Assembly: GCA_965227155.1 (NCBI GenBank)
Contig: OZ245731.1
Span: forward strand, 1,798,001 to 1,862,000
From: UBA6059 sp965227155
GTDB lineage: Bacteria; Bacteroidota; Bacteroidia; Cytophagales; Cyclobacteriaceae
Direction of reading: 5' to 3'
DNA: 64,000 nt
Below, piece by piece: positions 52,083-59,186 of this stretch (its first letter is position 1; the number at the start of each line of letters is the position of its first letter). The notes beneath the pieces were generated by a model. The model ran no database searches, had not been told where the DNA came from, and worked only from the letters and a program-made list of their open reading frames with translations. The position numbers and the translations under genes were made by a program.

Positions 52083-53039
52083 ATGAGCGAAGATAAAATC
52101 CCTTCGATGAGCGACATTAAGCGCGCGCATCAGCGAATATTAAAATATATTCTCCACACCCCGGTCCTCACATCACACAGTATTGATGAAAAACTGGGGG
52201 CTGAAGTGCATTTCAAATGTGAAAACTTCCAGAAGGTTGGTGCATTTAAAATGCGCGGGGCAACCAATGTTATCATGTCTTACCGACCGGAAGACCGAAC
52301 CAATGGATTTGCAACACACAGTTCCGGTAATCACGCCCAGGCCGTGGCATTAGCTTCCAAACTAGCGGGCACCAAGGCCTACATTGTTATGCCCAAAAAT
52401 GCACCGAAAGTAAAGGTCAATGCAGTGAAAGAATATGGTGCTGAGGTCGTATTTTGTGAACCCAATGAAAAATCGCGCCAGGAAACCTGCGACAAAATTG
52501 TAGCAGAAACTGGAGCAGAATTCATTCATCCTTTTGATGACTACAGGATCATTGCGGGCCAGGCCACAGCGGCCAAAGAATTTATAGAGGAGGTGCATGA
52601 TCTGGATATCATGATGACGCCAGTAGGTGGTGGTGGCTTATCTGCCGGTTCGGCGCTTACGGTCAACTACCTGAGCCCAACCACAGAGATGATCCTCGCC
52701 GAGCCTGAAAATGCCGGGGATGCCTACGAATCTTTTAAAAAGGGAAAGCTTATTCCGGTAAAAAATCCTGATACCATAGCTGACGGGCTAAAGACCTCAT
52801 TGGGAGAAAAGAACTTCGAAATTATTCAAAAGCATGTAAAAGAAATCTACCTGGTTTCCGAAAAGGAGATCATAGACGCGATGCGGCTGATATGGGAACG
52901 TATGAAGATTATAATAGAGCCGAGCTGTGCAGTACCCGTTGCGGCTGTGATGAAGCATAAAGAAGTTTTTGCAGGCAAAAAGGTAGGCATCATCATTACC
53001 GGTGGTAATGTCGATTTAGGCAATTTACCTTTTAAATAA
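52083..53039 (+). CDS. Threonine/serine dehydratase (PLP, fold type II)
   Basis: A 318-residue enzyme. The PLP Lys56 lies in VGAFKMRGATN, the substrate loop is SSGNHAQ, and the phosphate-binding Gly loop is GGGGLSAG near residue 182. It is short and lacks the ACT regulatory domain of IlvA, so a catabolic threonine ammonia-lyase or serine racemase function is more likely. It deaminates threonine or serine to the 2-oxo acid. It follows polA on the same strand by 67 bases. Confidence 0.88.
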   Translation: MSEDKIPSMSDIKRAHQRILKYILHTPVLTSHSIDEKLGAEVHFKCENFQKVGAFKMRGATNVIMSYRPEDRTNGFATHSSGNHAQAVALASKLAGTKAYIVMPKNAPKVKVNAVKEYGAEVVFCEPNEKSRQETCDKIVAETGAEFIHPFDDYRIIAGQATAAKEFIEEVHDLDIMMTPVGGGGLSAGSALTVNYLSPTTEMILAEPENAGDAYESFKKGKLIPVKNPDTIADGLKTSLGEKNFEIIQKHVKEIYLVSEKEIIDAMRLIWERMKIIIEPSCAVPVAAVMKHKEVFAGKKVGIIITGGNVDLGNLPFK

Positions 53040-53072
53040 GCTTAAAGGGAAGGATACTGGCTCTTAGTTCGA

Positions 53073-53146
53073 GTGCGATTGCATCGCGTTCGTATTAGGC
53101 ATGGATATGGAAAGCTTTCTCCGTGGCCTGTCCCCTGACAGACCAC
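53073..53146. repeat. Mosaic palindromic repeat, copy A (Q then P module)
   Basis: Module Q, GTGCGATTGCATCGCGTTCG (53073-53092), contains the palindrome GCGAT-TGC-ATCGC. Module P (53123-53146) has arms GTGGCCTGTC and GACAGACCAC, one mismatch, around CCCT. Between them ATGGATATGGAAAGC resembles the left flank of module R elsewhere. Confidence 0.7.
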
Positions 53147-53182
53147 ACCCGAGCTCGACAGCACCACGTTAGCTTTTGGTTT

Positions 53183-54178
53183 CTATTTAAGTCGTATCAA
53201 ATTCTTTCCATTTTCCCATCCAAGAGCGGTAAAATGGGATAAGATATTTTCCCAAATACCTCTTTTGCCAATTAGACTTAAGATGGTAAATACATTTGGA
53301 TCAGCGATTCTACTCAGCTCAAGGAATGGGATATGCCTTGTCTTTTTGGGGAGGATATCCGTCATAAAATCAATGCTTATTCCGGCTTCCATTAACCACT
53401 GTGCCCTTTGGCGACATTCTTTGCTGGTACCACAAACCACTAGTTTTTTATGTGATTGCAAAGTTCCTTCCAGCCATACTTTCAAATACTTCGCTTTTAC
53501 CTTAAAAAATGCTTGTTCGCTGTAGTGGCTATTTGTTCTGCTGAGTCGGTTTTCATGATCACTCCAGGTCAATAATGGCTCAGGAATTTTGTAAAACCTT
53601 TTCCCGGCCGCCATCCATCGCAGCCACAATTCATAGTCTTCAGGAATTCGATCAGTATTGTAAAGCCCCGTTTCATCAATCAGTTTCTTTCTAAACATCA
53701 CCGAAGGATGCGCAACAGGCGACTCAGCAAAGCGGTTGAAGAAATGCTCTTCCGGGGTAATAATGCTGTTTTGCCAGGCTACAAACCTACTATAGCCACC
53801 CGATTTTGGCACAGCCGATTCAAATTTGGTTTGACAGCTAACCACATCGATGCCTGGGTTTTGCTCCAAATAAGCCAGCTGCTTTGCTAACCTTTCCGGA
53901 TGTGACCAATCATCAGCATCCATGCGGGCGATGTATTTTCTGTTGGCCGCTTGTAGTCCGGTATTGAGGGCATGAGCTATTCCTTGTGTAGGCTCTTGCA
54001 GCAGCAAAATGCGATTATCCTGCTCCGCCCATTTAGATAGCACCTGCATAGATTGATCCGTACTACCATTATTGATTGCAAGCAATTCCCAGTCTTTGTA
54101 CGATTGATGAATGATGCTTTGGATAGCTCTATCCAATGTTTTGGCTGCATTAAAGACAGGGAGGATTATGGAGATCAT
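53183..54178 (-). CDS. Family 2 glycosyltransferase
   Basis: A 331-residue GT-A enzyme. It opens ISIILPVFNAAKTLDRAIQS, has AINNGSTDQSM, the metal-binding ARMDADDWSHPERL (D-x-D), and PEDYELWLRW, the pattern of WaaB/SpsA-like enzymes that add sugars to surface glycans. The C-terminal 90 residues have no clear match (LVVCGTSKECRQRAQWLMEAG). No other glycan gene is directly adjacent; it lies inside the repeat-rich accessory zone. Confidence 0.85.
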   Translation of the reverse strand: MISIILPVFNAAKTLDRAIQSIIHQSYKDWELLAINNGSTDQSMQVLSKWAEQDNRILLLQEPTQGIAHALNTGLQAANRKYIARMDADDWSHPERLAKQLAYLEQNPGIDVVSCQTKFESAVPKSGGYSRFVAWQNSIITPEEHFFNRFAESPVAHPSVMFRKKLIDETGLYNTDRIPEDYELWLRWMAAGKRFYKIPEPLLTWSDHENRLSRTNSHYSEQAFFKVKAKYLKVWLEGTLQSHKKLVVCGTSKECRQRAQWLMEAGISIDFMTDILPKKTRHIPFLELSRIADPNVFTILSLIGKRGIWENILSHFTALGWENGKNLIRLK

Positions 54179-54299
54179 TTTAAAATCTTAATGATATACC
54201 ATTTTCAGACAGATATGAATTTATATTTTGTTTGCTTAATGACATTCATGATATCAAGCAAAAATTTGTAAGAGTGGATACCCCTTGCTCCCACCATGA

Positions 54300-54315
54300 C
54301 CTATCCCCTGACAGG
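54300..54315. repeat. Degenerate P-module fragment, copy E
   Basis: CCTATCCCCTGACAGG matches the core of the P palindrome at 15 of 16 bases. Outer arms are lost. Confidence 0.45.
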
Positions 54316-54383
54316 ACGCAAATAGTCGACTATTATAATCACCCTTTCACATGCCAGATACTTGAGGGGCATAATGAAGACAA

Positions 54384-54590
54384 TTATGAACCAACAACTA
54401 AAGCTGTGAGGGCATTTACGATTAGAAAGAACCCAATCAGAATGATGAAAAAATTCCTGATAGCCGGGAATTCCTCATGCGTGCGAGATTTTTCCTGCTT
54501 AGCCTTGTGCAAGGAGCGCATCATCAAGGTTACTACAGTAGCAACCACAAATGCACTTATCGCCTGATATTGTAAGAGTGTCCAATCCAC
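54384..54590 (-). CDS. Small two-helix membrane protein
   Basis: A 68-residue protein with hydrophobic helices at about 8-26 (YQAISAFVVATVVTLMM) and 45-67 (NFFIILIGFFLIVNALTALV) joined by a basic loop. It has an ATG start and a normal membrane-protein composition. No family was recognised. Confidence 0.5.
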   Translation of the reverse strand: MDWTLLQYQAISAFVVATVVTLMMRSLHKAKQEKSRTHEEFPAIRNFFIILIGFFLIVNALTALVVGS

Positions 54591-54942
54591 TAGTGTAACA
54601 ATTTAAAGTATTCAATTTTTCAATTCACACGCATATAGCTATATAGCAGATATAAACCAGCAAATAAGCAGTAAAGTTAAAGCGGGATTATAATGCCATT
54701 GTTTAGAAACAGGCAGGCAGCCATCATTAACAGCTGCTTTCAATGTATTAATGAATGAAAATCAATTCCTTTTTGGATTCAGGTGATGGATATTTAGAGC
54801 ACGCGTTCAGAAGCTCGTGCTAACATATTTGGTAAAGAAATGATAAACAGTTTGGGTGCGATTACATCGCATTCGATGCCTGTTTTGCTTAGTAGAATCC
54901 ATTCTTCTTGAACTGCTCAAATCGGTGGTAATGCAATTTTGG
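54591..54942. other. 352-base gene-free stretch, repeat-bearing
   Basis: No credible gene on either strand. It contains repeat copy B (54798-54875) and is otherwise A+T-rich without recognisable terminators. Confidence 0.5.
54798..54875. repeat. Mosaic palindromic repeat, copy B (R then Q module)
   Basis: Module R (54798-54824) has arms AGCACG and CGTGCT around a CGTTCAGAAGCT loop, followed by AAC. Module Q (54856-54875), GTGCGATTACATCGCATTCG, matches copy A at 18 of 20 bases. Confidence 0.7.
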
Positions 54943-55284
54943 CTATGGAGCTTTGGTCAGTTCTAGAATTTCATCCGTTTCAATGTTCAAATACATCTCG
55001 ATAGCCTCAATGTTTTTTGATAGTAGTTTGACAATATTGCTGGTTGTCAAGTTACCAGTGTTCAGCCAAATGATCTTTGGAGGAGTACCGTTAATTGCGT
55101 TTAGGTCAACAAAATCAGCATCAAATGTTACAATAGAAAAGTGGTTAGTTCTTGCAAATTGAAAAATCTCAAAATCTGATGCGTCTTCCAGGTTGACAAA
55201 CCTAACTTGTTGACTGCTAGAAAGTCTTTCTGGTAAAATCTTTATGATCCTTGGTGAGCTGTTCTGGTCGAACAGGAGTTTCAC
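54943..55284 (-). CDS. DUF5615 PIN-like toxin of a toxin-antitoxin pair
   Basis: A 113-residue PIN-like protein. It opens MKLLFDQNSSPRI with an acidic residue at the PIN Asp position, then HFSIVTFDADFVDL with the second acidic cluster and PPKIIWLNTGNL, which defines the DUF5615 (Mut7-C-like) family. These are predicted RNases and toxins. Its start overlaps the DUF433 antitoxin gene by 4 bases, antitoxin first, as usual. Confidence 0.87.
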   Translation of the reverse strand: MKLLFDQNSSPRIIKILPERLSSSQQVRFVNLEDASDFEIFQFARTNHFSIVTFDADFVDLNAINGTPPKIIWLNTGNLTTSNIVKLLSKNIEAIEMYLNIETDEILELTKAP

Positions 55285-55502
55285 GAAACAGTTATTAGTC
55301 TTCGCTCTTTATCAGCAGCATATGCAAGGCATGCATCTATCATGTTGTCATTAATCTCTTCAAAATCAGATTTAATCTCTTCCCTCGTCATTCCATTTGT
55401 AAGCCAGTTAAGCACGTCATACACTGAGATCCGGGTGCCCTTGATACAGGGTTTGCCAAATCGTTTATCAGCTCTTATTTCTATAAGTTCGTGAAAATTC
55501 AT
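55281..55502 (-). CDS. DUF433 antitoxin
   Basis: A 73-residue antitoxin. It has the DUF433 motif RFGKPCIKGTRISVYDVLNW, a helix-turn-helix, followed by GMTREEIKSDF. DUF433 proteins pair with DUF5615 toxins and probably bind the promoter. The gene is first in the two-gene operon, with the toxin overlapping by 4 bases. Confidence 0.9.
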   Translation of the reverse strand: MNFHELIEIRADKRFGKPCIKGTRISVYDVLNWLTNGMTREEIKSDFEEINDNMIDACLAYAADKERRLITVS

Positions 55503-55585
55503 ACAATAAAGTTACGAAAATCTTCGAGCAAAAGATATCCGCTATAATGCTTAACTATCAGTTAGGGTGCTAGTAAGTAGCTGCC

Positions 55586-55647
55586 CCGTGGCCTGTCCCC
55601 CGACAGGCCACGGATCTGGAAAGCATGCGTTCAGAAGCGCACACTAA
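55586..55647. repeat. Mosaic palindromic repeat, copy C (P then R module)
   Basis: Module P is at its best here: a perfect 12-bp stem CCGTGGCCTGTC / GACAGGCCACGG around CCCC (55586-55613). Module R (55622-55647) follows, with CGTTCAGAAGCGC-type core. Confidence 0.75.
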
Positions 55648-55696
55648 TAATTGAGACCCCCAATTAAAAAAAACAATTTTGATAACAATGATTCAT

Positions 55697-56071
55697 TTAG
55701 TCGAGTTGGTACAAGATTATATTCATTTCCCGCAGTTTTTGAAATTCTTTGTCAGCGGTTATCAATGGTAGCTTGTAAGAATAGGCTGAAGCAGCAATTA
55801 TCGCATCTGGAAGTTTTAAACGATGCTTCCTTCTCACCTCGATTGTTAATTCTTTTATATCTTGTTTCAGCTCAGCAATGGTGCAGTTACTTAATAGTTC
55901 TTTTATTTGATTTTCTGTTTCGGTTGTCAATTTTGGAAAGGAGAGTAGCTCAAGTTCTGTAATGAAGGAAATAGTTAAATTTTTATCTGCGATCAATTCG
56001 ACTACTTCATCATTTCCTTTAAGGAAATAAAGTAGAATATTAGTGTCGACAAACAGGCTATTCCCATTCAT
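55697..56071 (-). CDS. VapC-type PIN-domain toxin
   Basis: A 124-residue PIN RNase. The acidic metal-binding residues fit FVDTNILLYFL (first Asp), the Glu in ITELELLSF, LPDAIIAASAY (third Asp) and LITADKEF (fourth Asp). VapC toxins cut tRNA or rRNA. The ATG at 56071 overlaps the end of the 57-residue antitoxin gene by 14 bases. Confidence 0.88.
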   Translation of the reverse strand: MNGNSLFVDTNILLYFLKGNDEVVELIADKNLTISFITELELLSFPKLTTETENQIKELLSNCTIAELKQDIKELTIEVRRKHRLKLPDAIIAASAYSYKLPLITADKEFQKLREMNIILYQLD

Positions 56072-56231
56072 TCCTCATTTGTTTTTGGTACTCAAGAGGA
56101 TCAATGTTGTTTTGAAGGATACCTGCAAATTTTCGTATATTTTTCTTGGGCGTTTCCGAGAAAGCGTCGTTTAAAAGCTTCTTCATTTTTTTTACAGGGG
56201 TGCCCTTTTTAATTACTGTTACCATTGTCAT
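56058..56231 (-). CDS. VapB-like antitoxin (57 residues)
   Basis: An ATG at 56231 opens 57 residues: MTMVTVIKKGTPVKKMKKLL, then SETPKKNIRKFAGILQN and DPLEYQKQMRNEWE before the stop at 56058. It lies immediately before vapC and overlaps it by 14 bases, as antitoxins usually do. The basic N-terminal strand and helices fit a small ribbon or helix-type DNA-binding antitoxin, with an acidic/aromatic tail for toxin binding. A second ATG at 56225 is possible. Confidence 0.72.
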   Translation of the reverse strand: MTMVTVIKKGTPVKKMKKLLNDAFSETPKKNIRKFAGILQNNIDPLEYQKQMRNEWE

Positions 56232-56238
56232 GCCTAGT

Positions 56239-56271
56239 TAATATTGAAGATAACAATAATACTCAATATTA
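56239..56271. promoter_or_regulatory. Candidate vapBC operator
   Basis: TAATATTGA (56239-56247) and TCAATATTA (56263-56271) are 9-bp perfect inverted arms with a 15-bp spacer, starting 8 bases upstream of the vapB ATG. The arms are about two helical turns apart, as expected for a VapBC complex binding its own promoter. Confidence 0.5.
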
Positions 56272-56399
56272 GATCAATTCTTTAATCAAGAGGTCTTTGT
56301 TGCGAACAATCTGAGGTATGACATAAATAGTCTTTTAAAAAAACCCCGCTCTAAATCGATCGAACTGTCCTTCAACAAGGCACCAAAAGGATATCTAAA

Positions 56400-56579
56400 C
56401 TAGCCATGTAGCCAGGTTAATAACACGCCAATAAGTGCAATAAGCATCAAAGCTCCTGGAATAATTGATTTTTTGTACTTGTTGGCCCATTTTAAATGAT
56501 TAGTCTTAAAAATAATGAACACCCAAATTAAGGAGATGAGATGTATAATAAAGAACAATAAAAATAATAGAGGTTTCAT
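56400..56579 (-). CDS. 59-residue two-helix membrane protein
   Basis: An ATG at 56579 opens a 59-residue frame: MKPLLFLLFFIIHLISLIWV, a helix, a basic loop (KTNHLKWANKYKKS), then a second helix IIPGALMLIALIGVLLTWLHG and a stop. The profile (two helices joined by positive loop) supports a real gene. No family recognised. Confidence 0.6.
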   Translation of the reverse strand: MKPLLFLLFFIIHLISLIWVFIIFKTNHLKWANKYKKSIIPGALMLIALIGVLLTWLHG

Positions 56580-56616
56580 TTTTAGCTATTTGAACACCTT
56601 TCAAATCAATAACCCT

Positions 56617-56690
56617 GTGGCCTGTCCCCTGACAGGCCACTGATAGGGGTGATGGAAAATCATAGCACGAATTCAGAAACGCGCGCTAAC
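56617..56690. repeat. Mosaic palindromic repeat, copy D (P then R module)
   Basis: Module P (56617-56640) is a perfect 10-bp stem, GTGGCCTGTC / GACAGGCCAC around CCCT. Module R (56664-56690) has AGCACGAATTCAGAAACGCG and ends GCTAAC. The order and spacing match copy C. Confidence 0.75.
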
Positions 56691-56722
56691 GCATGAGGTC
56701 TCAAAAGCATCATTCATGGCAG

Positions 56723-56780
56723 GTTGAGCCTGTCGAAACCTTTCTTAAAGGCTGTATGAATACATTTCGACGAGCTCAAT
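56723..56780. repeat. Inverted repeat of the GTTGAGCCTGTCGAAA type
   Basis: Left arm GTTGAGCCTGTCGAAA (56723-56738) and right arm TTTCGACGAGCTCAAT (56765-56780) are imperfect inverted copies with a 26-base spacer. Elements of this kind are scattered between genes in many Bacteroidota. It lies directly downstream of copy D. Confidence 0.55.
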
Positions 56781-56843
56781 GTGACATGAAGCAAGGGTTT
56801 TTCAACATAGAAGACACTCTTTCATGACTAAAGAATTGAATTA

Positions 56844-59054
56844 TTAATTCTTCTTAAACTGGTCAAATCTGGACCCACCCATATCCCTTGGGAAGTAGTT
56901 GTCAGAAACATCCGTGTCGGCAGTTTCCTCATTGGGGTCAAGCACAATATTGACCACCTCTTTATCCTTGGCAAATACCTTGGTCACCTCCTGTTCATTG
57001 AGGCGCCAGATTTCTGCCGGAACTTTCTCGATCTCCCTACTACCATCGGCATAGGTCCATTCGATGATTAGCGGCATGACCAGCCCACCTATGTTTTTGA
57101 AAGTGATTTCGTAGAAATTCTTATCGGTATTCGCATTTTTAATGACCTCATCATCCACGCGGTTCATAAATTCACGATAAGCCCGGTCATCCGTATCAGT
57201 AAAAGTGAAAGTCTCAGCAGCCTCATCAAAATTGGAGGCCTTCTCATTGGAACCACCTACACGCTCCGTTTGCGCATTGATGCGGTTTTCAAAAGCTTCC
57301 CCTTCCTGCTTGATACGATACCACTTCACATTATCAATGGCAATGTCGGTATTGTCCACTGAAAAGAACCACCCTCTCCAAAACCAGTCCAGGTCCATGG
57401 CAGAGGCATCCTCCATCGTACGGAAGAAATCCGCAGGGTATGGATTTTTGAAAGCCCAGCGTTTGGCATACTCCTTAAAAGCATAATCAAAAAGCTCAGG
57501 GCCCATGATGGTTTCCCGCAGCATAACTAGTCCGGCGGATGGTTTACCATAGCCATTGTAGCCAAATTGCAGAATTTGCTCTGAGTTGGTCATAATGGGG
57601 CGCATGCTCTCCGGATCACCCTTCATGTAGGGCACCACGCCTTTGGGTGTGCCCCAGGTCAGGTTGAAATTTGGATAATGCTCCCTTAGGGTCATGTGCT
57701 CCATGAATGTATTGAGCCCCTCATCCATCCAGGTCCACTGGCGCTCATCGTTATTGATGATCATGGGGAAATAGTTGTGCCCTACCTCATGCACAATTAC
57801 GCCAACCATGCCTTCGAGTGTTCGTTGCGAATAGCTACCATCAGCATTTGGCCTGCCAAAATTAAAGCAGATCATAGGGTACTCCATACCTATAGAAGCG
57901 GCATGAACAGAAATAGCTTTTGGATAGGGATAATCTATGGTGTATTTACTGTAGGTCTCCAGAGTGCGGGCTACAGCCAGGGTAGATTGCTCTTCCCACA
58001 GCGGATTGCCTTCTTTGGGATAATAGCTCATGGCCATCGGCTTTTTGCCATTGATATCCACAGCCATAGCATCCCAAAGAAACTTTCTGGAAGTGGCAAA
58101 GGCAAAATCCCGAACATCATCAGCATGAAAAACCCAGGTCTTGGTATCCGTTGCCCTTGATTTTTCGTTCTTTTTAGCCTCTTTTTCAGTGACGATCATC
58201 ACCGGATAATCGAAGGTGTTGCGGGCTTTTTCTAATCGCTCCTGCTGCTCTTTGCTGAGCACTTCTTCAGGGTTTTGTAATGTGCCGGTAGATGCCAGAA
58301 TATGATCAGATGGTACTGTAATGGCTACTTTATAATCGCCAAAGGGCAGTGCAAACTCACCTCGTCCTAAAAACTGCTTGTTTTGCCAACCCTCGATATC
58401 ATTATACACAGCCATACGCGGAAACCACTGGGCTATGGTATAGAGGTAGTTACCATCCTCAGGGAAATATTCATAGCCGCTTCGGCCGCCATCCTTCATA
58501 CGATCATTGATATTAAATGACCAATCGATTGAGAATGCAGTGCTGGCACTTGGAGCGAGTTTACCCGGGATATCCACGCGCATCATTGTTTTGTTGATGA
58601 AATACGGAAGGCCATTGCCATTCGTATCGGCTACTTTTTGAATCTTAAAGCCACCGTCATAATCATCATTGCCAGTAAGGTTCATCAGCCATTTTCCACT
58701 CACACTATCCTTCATTTCAGTAGGTTTTACCAGCGGAGTATTGCTGTCTTTGGCCCGCATGTTTTGATCGAGCTGCACCCAGAGGTAATCCAAAGCATCC
58801 GGTGAATTGTTGGTGTAGGTGATTGTCTCACTACCGGTAATGCTTTGGTTGGCATCATCGAGGGTAACCTTGATGTCGTAATCGGCGGTATTTTGCCAGT
58901 ACTTTACACCGGGCGCTCCCGAGGCAGTGCGGTATTCATTAGGGCTAGGCAGCATAGTGCCCAGTTGTTCAAATTTTTGATTCCATTCACCCTGCGCAAA
59001 AGCTTGCGAACAGGCCAGGACAAGTGAAAAAAGAGAAAGAAAAATCCTTTGCAT
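56844..59054 (-). CDS. M1-family metallopeptidase, copy 2
   Basis: A 736-residue exported aminopeptidase-like protein with signal MQRIFLSLFSLVLACSQAFA. The zinc motif HEVGH near residue 425 is followed 18 residues later by the Glu in WMDEGLNTF, the correct M1 spacing; the SIGMEYPMICF block matches the substrate G-x-M-E-N region. The N-terminal beta domain has NQSITGSETITY. It is paralogous to the next gene upstream. It would trim peptides in the periplasm or on the surface. Transcribed from its own promoter after a terminator. Confidence 0.9.
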   Translation of the reverse strand: MQRIFLSLFSLVLACSQAFAQGEWNQKFEQLGTMLPSPNEYRTASGAPGVKYWQNTADYDIKVTLDDANQSITGSETITYTNNSPDALDYLWVQLDQNMRAKDSNTPLVKPTEMKDSVSGKWLMNLTGNDDYDGGFKIQKVADTNGNGLPYFINKTMMRVDIPGKLAPSASTAFSIDWSFNINDRMKDGGRSGYEYFPEDGNYLYTIAQWFPRMAVYNDIEGWQNKQFLGRGEFALPFGDYKVAITVPSDHILASTGTLQNPEEVLSKEQQERLEKARNTFDYPVMIVTEKEAKKNEKSRATDTKTWVFHADDVRDFAFATSRKFLWDAMAVDINGKKPMAMSYYPKEGNPLWEEQSTLAVARTLETYSKYTIDYPYPKAISVHAASIGMEYPMICFNFGRPNADGSYSQRTLEGMVGVIVHEVGHNYFPMIINNDERQWTWMDEGLNTFMEHMTLREHYPNFNLTWGTPKGVVPYMKGDPESMRPIMTNSEQILQFGYNGYGKPSAGLVMLRETIMGPELFDYAFKEYAKRWAFKNPYPADFFRTMEDASAMDLDWFWRGWFFSVDNTDIAIDNVKWYRIKQEGEAFENRINAQTERVGGSNEKASNFDEAAETFTFTDTDDRAYREFMNRVDDEVIKNANTDKNFYEITFKNIGGLVMPLIIEWTYADGSREIEKVPAEIWRLNEQEVTKVFAKDKEVVNIVLDPNEETADTDVSDNYFPRDMGGSRFDQFKKN

Positions 59055-59139
59055 ATGATTGAGTTTTAACCAAAATATCTACAAAAGTAACCATGAAAGC
59101 ATCATTTGATTCAAAATGAATACATGAGTGGTCAATAAA

Positions 59140-59163
59140 AAAGGCAACCCGGGGGCTGCCTTT
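59140..59163 (-). terminator. Terminator after M1 peptidase copy 1
   Basis: AAAGGCA (59140-59146) and TGCCTTT (59157-59163) pair with a CCC/GGG inner stem, followed on the minus strand by six T's. It separates the two M1 genes. Confidence 0.85.
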
Positions 59164-59186
59164 CGTTTTGCATTGGTATGGGTAAA

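Noticed and set aside
54232..54567. 111-codon plus-strand frame
   Set aside because: It is antisense to the two-helix 68-residue protein, contains a degenerate P repeat and has no hydrophobic or motif structure.
53123..56640. P-module palindromes as intrinsic terminators
   Set aside because: The stems are strong but none is followed by a T-run, and copies recur with R and Q modules, which fits a repeat family better.
53040..56843. CRISPR array
   Set aside because: The repeats are unequally spaced, differ in module order and have no uniform spacers or cas genes.
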